Source: Anthoceros angustus
Lineage: Eukaryota > Streptophyta > Anthocerotopsida > Anthocerotales > Anthocerotaceae
Direction: 5' to 3'
DNA length: 64,000 nucleotides
Assembly (NCBI GenBank): GCA_010909165.1
Contig: MU008167.1
Coordinates: 744,001-808,000, forward strand
The first letter of the stretch is position 1. Each line of letters starts with the position of its first letter. The notes below the pieces were generated by a model. That model searched no databases. It had not been told where the DNA came from and was given only the letters and a program-made list of their open reading frames with translations. The position numbers and the translations under genes are program-made. Of the stretch, positions 31,835-42,359 are shown piece after piece.

Positions 31835-32516
31835 TCTTTAGTTTATAGACTCTGGGGCCACAGCCCATGTCTGTAATAATTGACACCTGTTCACAACCTT
31901 CTCCAATCAAAAGGAGAAGCAGCTGGTCTTTGTAGGCGATTCTCGTGGAGTTCACATTAAGGGAGGTGAAATGGTGAACATACCTCTTGTTGATGGCTCA
32001 CAGTTCAAGTTGCTGGATGTCCTCTATGTTCCTGGAATGTCCAAGAACTTGCTCTCTATTAGAGCCCTAACACAATCAAATTTGTTTGGATTCAAAGTTG
32101 AGTCAACCAGTTGCTGCTTGTTTAGGATTTCCAACCCTCATTTGTGCATAGCAAGAGGAGTACTGGTCAAAGAGTTGTATTAGTTACAAGTGTTGTCCCA
32201 CACTCAGTAAGCTGTTGTCGCTGCCTCGGGAACCTCAGTTGTTGAGCTTTGGCATACACCCCTTCGCCACGTCAACAAAGCAAAGCTAAGTACGATGTCT
32301 TCTATGAACTGCTGTAAGCAAAAACTTCCAGCTCAATTCAAGGACCTTCCTGCTTGCAAATAATGTATTTTGTCCAAGCAAAAGGAGTTACCTTTCAAGA
32401 ACAAGGATGCTACGAGGGCCACTGAGGTACTTGAGTTTATACACGCTGATATTGCTGGTAAGCTGCAAGTCTCTTCCTTGGGTGGAGCCTCGTATTATCT
32501 TACTCTTACAGATGAC
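31835..32516 (+). pseudogene. Outer Copia protease to integrase start
   Basis: The aspartic-protease active site reads FIDSGATAHVCNN (about 31842-31880), preceded and followed by stops. An open stretch (31971-32183) has VLYVPGMSKNLLSIRALTQ, the protease end and linker. Pre-integrase follows with WHTPLRHVNKAKLSTM and a CxxC-like pair broken by a stop, then integrase start (VLEFIHADIAGKLQ) up to the TDD motif, where the inner element is inserted at 32516. Confidence 0.8.
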
Positions 32517-32694
32517 TAATAAAATACATTATTTAATTCATAGGGCTAGAAGCGGTTATTTATTTAGTTAGTTCTTATATTAGTTATATTGGTTACAACC
32601 ACCTATAACTACCTCTACTTTATAAACACTTCTTTTGTTCATTTGATAGATACAATGCTACAAACTTCCTTGAGCAAGTGTGTGATTTTCATCA
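32517..32694 (+). repeat. Inner Copia 5' LTR
   Basis: 178 bp, starting TAATAAAATAC (G to A change at the TG end) and ending TTTTCATCA. It lacks about 54 bp present in the 3' copy. Confidence 0.9.
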
Positions 32695-32709
32695 TGGTAT
32701 CAGAGCACC
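32695..32709 (+). promoter_or_regulatory. Inner element primer-binding site
   Basis: TGGTATCAGAGCACC directly abuts the LTR. It is an exact initiator-Met type site. Confidence 0.92.
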
Positions 32710-32898
32710 TTACTCTTGATCTTGAGCATACTACTTGCTGCCTATGAATTTATCAAATCCCTAATGTGTTTCCTATTCTATATTATCTAATCTTCACAGA
32801 TGCATTATGGAGAGTGGGATTTCGGCAACAATTGCAACATGCTCAAATTAGCAATTATGTGATGCACAATTTCTGCATCCAATCCTTGTTCATTTACC

Positions 32899-33410
32899 AT
32901 GGATTCCATCAATCCTAGTAAACAAGGATATTGGAGGAAATTTCGAACTGCAAGACAGAAGAAACAACATAAGGATCACAATCATAGACTCCAAAAGAAA
33001 TTGCATTCAAGTGCTGAAGAAATTCAAAAGGTTTCTAAAATAGTATGCAATTTAATTGGATCTATTTTGATTAAAACAAATCTACAAGGGAAATTAATCA
33101 AACTTGCTAGGATAAATTTGCTTACCTCATTTACAAGTCAATGCTATAGAATTAGCACTCCAGCATATTTCAAACATTAGTGCTGGCCCTATATCTCTTG
33201 ATTGTAACACATTGCAGTATAGTATTAATTCCATCAATTTTGATATAAAACAAATTTCACAATTTGTTGAAGACAAAATTTCTCGATTAACTAATGAATA
33301 CTGTCATCTTAATAATACAATTGATGAATTAAACCGTAGAATTTCTCTCCTACCTGCTAATATTTTTCCTCTTCGTCTTATATTGAGTCTTTAGTTTCTG
33401 ACTCTGACGA
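32899..33410 (+). pseudogene. Extra coiled-coil ORF upstream of gag
   Basis: Three overlapping frames read as one helical, Lys/Glu/Asn-rich protein of about 165 residues: MDSINPSKQGYWRKFRTARQ, then (after a shift near 33130) QVNAIELALQHISNISAG, then FVEDKISRLTNEYCHLNNTI. The heptad-like pattern suggests a coiled coil. It lies between the primer site and gag, where most Copia elements have only a leader. I do not recognise the family. Frameshifts imply it is no longer made as one product. Confidence 0.45.
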
Positions 33411-33476
33411 AGATGCAAAGAATCCAATGTACATGAATTTCTCTAAACCAGCACGCTCACATTATAGTCGTGCCCT

Positions 33477-34508
33477 ATGGATTCACCTGCTATAGCTGAT
33501 CACGGTGAAGAGGAAGAGCAACTCGATGAGGAGATCAACAAAAACAAAGATCCATTAGAATCAAAATCAACAGTGGTCAATAATTATGGAGACAACTTCA
33601 AGGAGAAAGATAGATTCAACGGCAAGGACTATGACGTCTGGCGCCTGCGAATGAGAGGAGTTTTGTGCAATCGTGTTCTATGGGACATCGTTAGTGGAGA
33701 CTTAGAGCGCCCGACTTGGGGCACTGAATTGACCTGGGACGCCAAAGACGAGAAGGCCGAAGATATGCTGATTAGTGGCCTATCACTACACATGGTGAGG
33801 CAAATTAGCGAAGCAGGATCCTCCAAGGAGATGTGGGACCATTTCGCACAGTTATATTCCTCCAAGGATGTTATGAGTTTGATGACAGCTACTCGTAATT
33901 TTCACAATCTCAAGATGAAGGAATCTGACACCATTGAACACCATATTTCTGACACCATCGAACACCATATTAGTGCTTCTCGTATGGCAAGATCCCAACT
34001 TGAAGCTGCATCCAACACCAAATTCTCCGAGTTAAATTGTCTTGTTGCTCTGTTATCCTCCTTACGACCCTCCTACAGATCATTTGTAACAACTCAAAAT
34101 GCCGTTTTGAGGATTACTCAGAAGAATATGGGCAAGTATGACTCAGAAGATCGCTTGGATATAAGTATCACTAAGTTGATTGGAGCATTGATACAGGAGG
34201 AGTCAAGTCGGCGTCATGACTCCCGATCAAGTAAGCAACAGGTGATGTATATAGGAAGAGGTAGAGGAAGAGGCCGAGGCCGTGGCCATGGTCGAGGATC
34301 CTCTTCTAGACCATGTAATCCTGTACAGCACATTCTCATAGGAGAGTCACCATCTTCTTCCAAACCTGCAAGAGGTATCAAGAAAGATGGAGTTATTTGT
34401 AATTGGTGTAGAATTCCCAACCACATAGAGAAGGACTGCAGGAAAAAGGAGAACGGCGAGCTTAGGAAAGAGGCCCCACCTGGAGCACATATTGCTGTAA
34501 AGAGATAA
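33477..34508 (+). CDS. Inner Copia gag (UBN2-type) with zinc knuckle
   Basis: An intact 343-codon frame. After an acidic N-terminus comes the Copia gag core (FNGKDYDVWRLRMRGVLCNR, LISGLSLHMVRQI, MWDHFAQLYSS, LVALLSSLRPSYRSFV). A basic GRGRGRGRGRGHGRG tract follows, then a CCHC knuckle CNWCRIPNHIEKDC with Asn in place of the usual Gly. Gag forms the particle that packages element RNA. A short in-frame tandem duplication (SDTIEHHI twice, residues about 154-169) lies in the core. Separated from pol by a stop, so it could only be expressed alone. Confidence 0.85.
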   Translation: MDSPAIADHGEEEEQLDEEINKNKDPLESKSTVVNNYGDNFKEKDRFNGKDYDVWRLRMRGVLCNRVLWDIVSGDLERPTWGTELTWDAKDEKAEDMLISGLSLHMVRQISEAGSSKEMWDHFAQLYSSKDVMSLMTATRNFHNLKMKESDTIEHHISDTIEHHISASRMARSQLEAASNTKFSELNCLVALLSSLRPSYRSFVTTQNAVLRITQKNMGKYDSEDRLDISITKLIGALIQEESSRRHDSRSSKQQVMYIGRGRGRGRGRGHGRGSSSRPCNPVQHILIGESPSSSKPARGIKKDGVICNWCRIPNHIEKDCRKKENGELRKEAPPGAHIAVKR

Positions 34509-34539
34509 TCTACAACAACTCCCTCAGCCCTCACCGTCT

Positions 34540-35590
34540 GACTGGCGTCATCAAAATCATATGATCCCTCCTGGTATTTAGACAATATTAATGGAGCTAC
34601 TTCACACATCTGTTTCAACAAAAACTCTTTTGAGTCTTATTCTCCAACCACAGGACACAAGTTTATTCTCTTGGGTGACGATCACAACCTCCCCATAACC
34701 GGCGTAAGTCATGTTGTTCTCATTTGTAATTCAGGTCATCTTTTACTCCTCAACCAAGTCCTTCATGTACCATTCATGTGTAAAAATCTGATGTTTGCTG
34801 CTAGTTTATGTCAAGAACATACTCTACAAATTACTCTCTGTGCAGATAGTTGCTACATCTTTTATGCATCTAATAAGTCATATGCCATCTGCACAGGCAC
34901 TTTAGAAGATGGACTTTATAAATTGTCAGTCCAAGTGGGTCCTACACATTCCATAAATGTAGCATTCTGCCTCACCATCACAAACTATGCTTAAGCATTG
35001 TCGTCTAGGACATCCAAATAGTCAAAAACTTCTCCAAATGTCTAAGGGAAATCTCTATAGATATTCCTGTCTTTCCAAAATAGACTTGGTGAGAAGCTTG
35101 TGTCATCACCAAATGACATCAAGCTCCTTTTTAAAACATCTCCCTACAAAGGGCTACCTCACCTCTCAAGCTTGTTCACACCAACATTTGTGACCCCATC
35201 TTTGCACCTTCTTTTAGTGGTAGTAGATATTTTTTGACTATTACAGACGACTTCTCTCGTTTTGTCCTCACCTATATCCTCAAACACAAGAGTGATGCTT
35301 ATCATTTCTTCAAGGATTACATGGCCTGGGCAGAGAGATTAACATATAAAAAACTCAAGACCTTACGTTCCGACAACGGTGGAGAGTTTACATCACATGA
35401 ATTTGCTGATTTTGTCGAGCTGAAAGCATAACTCAACAACTTACGGTTATACACACTCCTCAGCAAAATGGCGTAGCAGAAAATAAAAATCTACATCTCC
35501 AAGAAATTACTGGCTGTTTATTATCCCAAGCACAACTTTCAAAAGTATATTGGGCAGAAGCTATCCTTACAGCCACTTATCTTATCAACA
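34540..35590 (+). pseudogene. Inner Copia protease, pre-integrase and integrase core
   Basis: The protease active-site region reads WYLDNINGATSHIC: the catalytic Asp is present, but the canonical D-S-G-A is altered by two extra residues and Ser to Asn. The protease end (LNQVLHVPFMCKNLMFAASL) is open to 34994. Pre-integrase (HCRLGHPNSQKLLQMSKG) follows and is frameshifted near 35080. The integrase core has ITDDFSRFVLTYIL and TLRSDNGGEFTSHEF, then frameshifts near 35430 before the QQNGVAENKN and LSKVYWAEAILTATYLINR helices. It is non-functional as read. Confidence 0.8.
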
Positions 35591-35592
35591 GA

Positions 35593-36408
35593 TTGCCCAC
35601 ATTTGCAGTAAAAAATATGACTCCATATGAAGCATTTATTGGTAAAAAGTCTTCTATCGACTATCTTCAAATATTTGGATCTCATGCTTATGTTTTTATT
35701 CCTAAAACACAAGGTAAGAAGTTAGATCCCAAGGCTGCCAAATACACTTTTATTGGCTATACCGAAGGCATCAAGGGTTATAAATTATTTGATCCTTCTA
35801 CCAAAAAGCTTCTATATGCTGGAAGTGTCACTTTTCTTGAGTCTCACCTATTTTCTCCTTCAGTGGGGGCTAATGACTCTGGCAATCTCATTCCTCTTTC
35901 CGATGAGCATAATGATTATTCTTTATTTGATGATAGTGACACTCTTACTCACTTCCCCGTTCCTGCTTTACGTGTTCCTTTGGTTGAACCTATTATGCAG
36001 GAGGAGGAGGACTTAGCACGCATTCCACGACCTGACACACCTGCGTCAGACATCCAAGAACCTCAACATCTTGAGGACATACTGGACGACCCTGATGAAC
36101 TGTTTTCCGGTGAACCTGATCACCTCCAGACGTGGAAGATGTGGAAGATGCACAACCTGCTCCAAGGTACAACGTGCGAACACGACCTACTATTTCCCAG
36201 AAACCCAGTTTTTCACTTAATAACTAAGCACATAGTAGTCGAGTATCATTACATAAGGGAGCTGCTAGAAAATAAGACAATAGACATTAATTGCATACAA
36301 ACTCAGGAGAACCTAGCTGATTTATTAACAAAATCTCTTGGTCGAGACTTACATAATAAGTACATGAAAGTCCAAGGTATTTTAGACATAACATCTGAAC
36401 TTGCTTAG
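35593..36408 (+). CDS. Fused integrase C-terminus and RNase H tail, RT deleted
   Basis: A 271-codon open frame. Residues 1-95 are the Copia integrase end (MTPYEAFIGKKSSIDYLQIF, FIGYTEGIKGYKLFDP), and 95-185 the acidic linker. The frame then jumps to the very end of Copia RNase H (TKHIVVEYHYIRELLENKTI, NLADLLTKSLGRDLHNKYMK) from about residue 205. The whole RT and most of RNase H are missing, yet the junction (about 36150-36190) keeps the frame open. It has no catalytic activity by itself, so the element would depend on RT from elsewhere. The ATG is simply the first in the open stretch. Confidence 0.75.
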   Translation: MPTFAVKNMTPYEAFIGKKSSIDYLQIFGSHAYVFIPKTQGKKLDPKAAKYTFIGYTEGIKGYKLFDPSTKKLLYAGSVTFLESHLFSPSVGANDSGNLIPLSDEHNDYSLFDDSDTLTHFPVPALRVPLVEPIMQEEEDLARIPRPDTPASDIQEPQHLEDILDDPDELFSGEPDHLQTWKMWKMHNLLQGTTCEHDLLFPRNPVFHLITKHIVVEYHYIRELLENKTIDINCIQTQENLADLLTKSLGRDLHNKYMKVQGILDITSELA

Positions 36409-36657
36409 GTTAGATCACAAACATTAATAGTTAAGGGTCGATTTAAGATAACTTAATTATCTCAACCCCAAGTTTTGTCTATGTAGTTGCTCTCTTCTTC
36501 TAACTCCAAAATCTCCTCGTTATGTGCCATGGCTCCCAGCCTATCCATACCATGTGTATTTGAGTCTTAGGGCATACATAGTTCTTAGGAACATTGGAGT
36601 CCCCCTTTCCACCTGGGCAAATTAGAAAATCTACTGCTTGGGTCAAGTCACCAGTAG

Positions 36658-36763
36658 GCAAATGCTGTTTAGGAATCCAGTATCCTTCTCCATTGCATGC
36701 CATCATAGGTGCAAATGTTGTTTAGGAATCCAGTATCCTACTCCATTGCATGCCATCATAGGT
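36658..36763 (+). repeat. Tandem 53-bp duplication in the inner element
   Basis: Units 36658-36710 and 36711-36763 both start GCAAATG and contain GTTTAGGAATCCAGTATCC. They differ at a few bases. Confidence 0.92.
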
Positions 36764-36975
36764 ACACTGATCCTCATGTTGGACGTTCCTCCACACTTAT
36801 TATTGCCTGCCATAATAGATTCATAAGCAAGAGAAAAAGTACAAGAGGGTTTGCAATAAATTATTTAAGTTGGTAGCTTACCAGTTTTGCTTTCCTCTTC
36901 CTTCTTATCTTACACTTCATGAATGAATCCTAGCCATTCCTGTCCCATGTCTGTATACAGCCATAGAGAAATAAA

Positions 36976-37019
36976 AGGTGGGCGTGGGGGCGGAGGGAGA
37001 GTGGGGGCGGGGTTGGGGG
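36976..37019 (+). other. G-rich tract, G-quadruplex-prone
   Basis: Several runs of three to five G (such as GTGGGGGCGG, GTGGGGGCGGGGTTGGGGG) in 44 bases of the element's sense strand, in the 3' untranslated part between pol and the captured block. Confidence 0.75.
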
Positions 37020-37119
37020 TAAGCCGTGCACAAGTTCTCTAACTACTGCTTCCAACAAGGACCACTAGTCTTTTCTTACCATTCACCAGATCATGTGTTT
37101 TTCTGCAAGCCATAGGGTC

Positions 37120-38110
37120 ATTGTATATATCAGTCCTCAAGCAAGTAGCCCTCCAGCCGGGGCTTCCATCACATACTGCCTCCTCTTCACTTCATAGTTA
37201 GGAGATGGTATCATATACATTTTCAAGAACGGCTTTCGAGACACGGACACCGGTACCAGTTACTCTTCACTTTCACTCTTGGGTATGCTGGTACCTGTTG
37301 TGTGCAGACGTTAATCAGCCAAGCAAGAGGACAAGACACCAGAAAGTTGCAGCAACTCACCATTGACGGGCGACATCTCTTCGTCAACTCCGAAGTTATC
37401 ACAACTAGTGTTTTCTTCTTCCTCTATCTCCAGCCTGTCTGACGACGAGGAAATTTCCACAACATCTGTAGCATGCCATGCATCTGACTGAGCATTGCTT
37501 GAAGATGATTGACCCCCAGGAGTGCCCATCATCTTCTCTGACATCACGTTTTCTTCGGCCGCTTGATGCATCACAACATCTGAGTAAGGCAAGGGCACAT
37601 GCGCACCAGCAGGATGCTCCAAGACTCCTGTCATAGAGGGCTGTGATTGAAACAGGTGCGTCGCCCTCAACGTGCTCCATGACCTCATTTTCCCTGTGCA
37701 CAAGAGGCATTGGCAAGGGTGCGCGTTTTCTGCTTCTCCCTCTCCGGCGAATAACAGTGTGGGCAGGCTCTTCAATGCGACTACAGCAATCAGACTCTAC
37801 GGGGGCAGCGGACTCGGAGCATGCAGTAGCAGAAACGACTGATGCAAGCGCGACGTCCCAAACAGATGTTGCAAATTTTGATCTTGGCGATATCTCCTGG
37901 GCGCAGTGGCGGCGGCGACTCTCCTTCGAAGCGCGCTGCTGCAGCGACCCTGGCTGGCTGGTGTATGACGCGAAGGAGGCAACAACGCCTCCGACTCGGG
38001 CACTTGCAGACGTGAGGATCTTCTGGGCGCTACAGCCGCGCACTTGGTGCTTCACCGACTTTCTCCACAACTCACGGATGGGGGGGGGCTATGGATGGCG
38101 ATGGGTTCCC
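37120..38110 (-). pseudogene. Antisense host-gene-like sequence inside the inner Copia
   Basis: A GC-rich block unlike the surrounding AT-rich element. On the minus strand it reads as coding-like sequence from about 38070 to 37365 with one frame change near 37640: basic RRGRSRKRAPLPMPLVHREN, then MHQAAEENVMSEKMMGTP and an acidic VVEISSSSDRLEIEEEENTS. This ends at a strong donor-like AATG|GTGAGT (about 37364) and is followed 70 bp on by an acceptor-like CACAACAG (about 37294). A second piece, about 37250-37125, reads in parts (SPNYEVKRRQYVMEAPAGGL). It looks like captured nuclear-gene sequence with an intron, opposite to the element. I cannot name the source gene. Confidence 0.55.
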
Positions 38111-38364
38111 GTAACCGTACGTGAAATCCGATATTTCGGATAATAGGGGTATTTACATGTCTATGGGTTTCCTATATTATTTATCCCTATTTTTCTTATT
38201 CGTTAATCTTTATATTTAATTAAATCCACTTAATTCGACGTAAGTTGGTTTTCTTTCCTTTCCTTTTCATTTAGCTTAATAACTAATGTTCTAGTGGGAG
38301 GTAGATAGCCATCTTAGGCTCATTTTCTAGCTCTTCTTCTTCTCTACTTCATAGTGAGTGGGAG

Positions 38365-38596
38365 TGATAAAATACATAATCATTTAGGGCACTATTCATT
38401 AGGGCACCTAGAAATCCCTAGAGTTAAACATTATTTAATTCCTAGGGCTAGAAGTGGTTATTTATTTAGTTAGTTGTTATATTGGTTATATTGGTTACAA
38501 CCACCTATAACCACCTCTACTTTATAAACACTTCTTTTGTTCATTAAATAGATACAATGCTACAAACTTCTTTGAGCAAGTGTGTGATTTTCATCA
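38365..38596 (+). repeat. Inner Copia 3' LTR
   Basis: 232 bp, TGATAAAATAC...TTTTCATCA, preceded by a purine tract (GTGAGTGGGAG). It is the longer, more complete LTR. Confidence 0.92.
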
Positions 38597-38601
38597 ATGA
38601 C

Positions 38602-41044
38602 TTCTCTCGATACACTTGGATGTTTCCCTTGAGGTTGAAGAGTGAGGCATTTGATAAGATAGCTGCTCAGGATTCCCCTGATTTAATGACAAACAGGTAA
38701 GTTGGTTAAATGTCTAAGGATTGATAATGGTGAGGAATTTCTAGGACAAAAATATGATGATCTATTTCAGCAAAATGGAATTCGTAGGCAACTTACAGTT
38801 CCCTACACACCTCAGCAAAAATAGAGTTGTTGAAAGGAAAAATCAGACCTTTATGGGGATGACTCGCAGCATGCTTTGCTGGTTTGGTCTTCCAAAGGGT
38901 TACTAGGCAGAGGCTATTGCGACAGCCATCTATATTTTGAATAGAGTTCCCATAGCCTCTTTGCCTGATACAATCCCTTTTGAGGCCTTTTGGAGCAAGA
39001 AACCAAGCCTGCTCCATCTCCATATATTTGGCTCACCTGCTTTTGTGTTCATTCCTATGTCTAAGGGTCGCAAGTTAGACAATGAATCTAGTCCTTATTT
39101 CTTTGGTGGCTATTCTAAGGAAAGTAAAGCTCATAAGCTATATGATCCTAAGACTTGGAAGCTCACACTAGCTCGTAGTGTTATCTTTTGTGAACTACAT
39201 TCACCAAACATTGTAGAAGATTCAGGTCTGAATCTTTCTCCATCTCATAAGACAATTGGAACTAAAAATTCAGATGAGGACACACCGGCCTGGTCACCTG
39301 TGACTAATGTTGTCCAGCCTGTTCCTCAACATGATGATGCCCCTCTTGCTGATCTTACTAAATATCCCACCTCTGATGGTGAGTCTAGAACACACTTAGA
39401 ATCTTCAGCAACTTTTCAACATGAGGATGAGGAGCAAGAGGATTACACTAGGGCTGTTGGGCTCGATGCGGATGTCCTCTCAGATGTTGTTGACCAAGTG
39501 GAGCCACCAGCTGATTTTGATCATGATGTTGCTGAGGATTTTCCAGCTGCTGATGACGATCAGGAAGGCTCCACTGATAGTGACCGACGTCTCTCACCAC
39601 GTCGTGAAGAGCCTGTTTCAAGGTCTCCTACTCGTGAGTGTAGACCTCGTGTGAGTATTGGTTAGAACCACCATATCAGCCAGTGGATTTCAGACGTCAT
39701 GGTGCCCATGTTTCTAGCCTACATGTACCTGATGTGAGGCATGATCCTCAATCTTATGAAGAGGCTATAAATGGACCAGATGGACACCATTTGCGAATTT
39801 CGATTGACAATGAGTACAACTCTCTGATTAAAAATAACACTTGGGAACTTGTGGATCTTCCATATGGCAGGAAACCAATTAGCTATAAGTGGGTTTTAAT
39901 ACTAAGTTGAAGGTTGATGGGACAGTGGCTAGATATAAGTCACGTCTGGTTGCTAGGGGGTTTAGCCGAAATACCCGGGATAGACCATGGGGACACCTTC
40001 TCACCTGTTGTGAAGCCTCCCTATGTCTGGATGTTGTTAGCCATGGCTGCTGAGTTCTAGCCCTGTATGTCGATGACTGTGTTCTTTTGAGTAACAGCAC
40101 TCCACAGCTCGAGAAGGTGAAGGACATGCGTACTGAGTTTGAAATGACGGATCAAGGTGATCTTCAGTTATGTTTGGGCATACAGATTTTACGTCATTGG
40201 GCTGCTGGTCAGATTACCTTTCATCAAACTAAGTATATAAAGAAATTACTAAACGTTTCCATATGGATAAGGCCTGACCTGTTACAACTTCCTTTGCAGT
40301 GGGGGAAAAGCTTAGTGTTGGGCAGGCTCCTTAGAGTGCAGATGATATTCAAAATATGGCAACTGTACCTTATGCAGAGGCCGTCGGCAGTTTGATTTTC
40401 CTGGCCAATTGGACACATCCAGATATTAGCTACAATGTTAGCATTATGTCCCAATTCCTCAAGCAGCTAGGTCGCGCACATTGGACAGCTATTAAGCATA
40501 TATATCATTATCTTAAGGGTTGCATCAGCTATGGGCTACAATATTCGGCAAGTGGGAGCAAATCTTTGTTGCTTATCTCTTATGCTGATGCCGATTGGGC
40601 TTCTAATGCCGATACGAGAAAGAGTCTTTTAGCTTATTGTTTCATTCTGGCCTTCGGGTCTGTTAGCTAGAGCTGCACGAAACAAGCTTCTCTCGCCTTG
40701 TTCTCAACAGAAGCTAAGTACAAAGCTTTGACCATGCCTGTTAGGAGGTAAAGTGGGAGCATCAATTCTTAGATTCTCTCAATCAGTCACAACCGGATCC
40801 TACTAATTTGTTTTGTGACAATATGGGTGCTATAGCTCTAGTTGCTAACCCTTGGTTCCATGCTAGGACTAAGCATATAGAGCTATATTACCACTACATC
40901 CGTGATGTTGCCGAGAGAGAAATAGTAAAGGTCAAGTACATCAGCACAGAAGACAACACTGCTGATATTTTAACTATGGCAATTCCAAAAATTAAGCACT
41001 TTAAGCACCTAGAGTCTCTAGGTCTTAAGGAGTTCCAATTTTAA
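38602..41044 (+). pseudogene. Outer Copia integrase to RNase H (RT partly deleted)
   Basis: It resumes directly after the target duplication with FSRYTWMFPLRLKS, then decayed integrase with stops. An open frame (38937-39665) gives the integrase end (IPFEAFWSKKPSLLHLHIF, YFFGGYSKESKAHKLYDP) and a long acidic linker. RT begins at about 39740 (DPQSYEEAINGPDG, NNTWELVDLPYGRKPISYKW, VARYKSRLVARGF). The RT middle is missing, and the frame resumes at the catalytic YVDD (about 40065-40076) and TDQGDLQLCLGIQI. RNase H follows (VPYAEAVGSLIFLANWTHPD, YADADWASNADTRKS, HARTKHIELYYHYIRD) to a stop at 41044. Several stops and shifts; inactive. Confidence 0.85.
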
Positions 41045-42359
41045 CTAACAGCCTTGCTACTTGAGCCATTTGGATGGTCTCTTATAAATTTTACAATTTT
41101 CAGATTGAAGTTATACTAGCTGCTAATTCCTTAGCTTGCTAGTTGTCATCACCTAAGTCTATTTACACATTTTAAGGCATCCATGGTCAGTACAACATTT
41201 AGTTAGTCAAGCCATCTGCATAATACAAGTCAGCTCAATGGATGAAGCATAAAGCTAAGATCTAATCGTGAACTAACAAGTTTTAGTCCTAAGTGTTAGT
41301 GACTAAAAGCTAGTGCAGATCCTATTTAGGTAATAGGATCCAGTGTATTGCTTAGTTACCTTTTGAAGACGCCTCAGGCACCACCCACTCCTCCCATTGT
41401 GCATCCAGAGCATGAAGGTCTTATCTGTCCTGTTCTAAGTGGGCAATCCGTCTTCTTATCACACCATGGATCTCCTCTCTGTCCTCTTCAAAGTATCTCT
41501 ATTCATACCTCACGTCAGGATTACGGTTAGGATCATAATGCATTGGACGTCTATGGAGTTTATCCATTAGCTAAATCTGGGGGTGACCTAGATGGATAAA
41601 CTGGGATGGGAGGTAGCATACTCAAAGTTGGCATAGGCCGAGAGACTGATGTGGTTGGAGCTCGAGGGCTTGTGACTCTGTGAGGAACATCTTCAATTTC
41701 TACATGAACACACACACATAATGATCAGCGAAGGGCCACCCATAGTCTATCTACAACGTTGCCTTATCATATTTGGATGCGGAACAGAGGCAGAGGACAT
41801 GTTCTTCAGCGATTGTAGGGAACTTCTCGCTCAGTAGCCTATGGTGCCCGTTTCTATTCAATCGCATCTAACTCTTCAGCATCTGTGTAGTACAGGAAAC
41901 AGCGCGAGTTTATGGAGTGTGGGCATATTGACGTGCTTCTTGATGTCCTCGCCTGCAGTGTGATTTGGGTGGGGGTCCGCGCCTCGGTGAGGGCCGAATT
42001 CGGACATTTCAGGATGCAAGCTCGGATTGCGGGCCCAGGGATGAGGTGGTCCACTCATACGTGCCTATCGCCGCGCGCCACCCGCACTTGGTAGGTGGGT
42101 GTGGGCAAGGTCGCTGGCAATCGCCCGTGCTAATGGGCGCCTATCGCGTCTGCCTTCTGCCCTCCATTGTCTGATGACCTTGCCGTAGGCTTTGGTTGCC
42201 TTCTCTCGCGTCTCGTGCCCTTCGCTCGTTGGTGATGTGTGTATTTTTAAGGGGATAATGTGGGCACGGGGGTTGTGTGGCCATTAATGGTTGCTAGCTG
42301 CTGTGTGTTACTAGCAATAACTGGTGGTTTTATAAATACCTGCCTAGGTTAAGTGGGAG
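41045..42359. other. 3' untranslated part of the outer Copia
   Basis: No gene seen. 41890-42250 is more GC-rich than its surroundings and may be a small unrelated insertion. The end is the purine tract before the right LTR. Confidence 0.5.

Larger units (their letters stand above)
32517..38596 (+). mobile_element. Inner Copia retrotransposon nested in the outer integrase
   Basis: A 6.08-kb element with LTRs 32517-32694 and 38365-38596, flanked by the 5-bp target duplication ATGAC (32512-32516 and 38597-38601). The primer-binding site at 32695 is a perfect TGGTATCAGAGC. It carries an extra 5' ORF, gag, protease, pre-integrase, integrase and a terminal RNase H piece, but no RT. Between pol and the 3' LTR lie about 1.9 kb of non-retroviral sequence, including a GC-rich antisense gene-like block. 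The same orientation as the host element and the clean target duplication show simple nested insertion. Confidence 0.92.
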
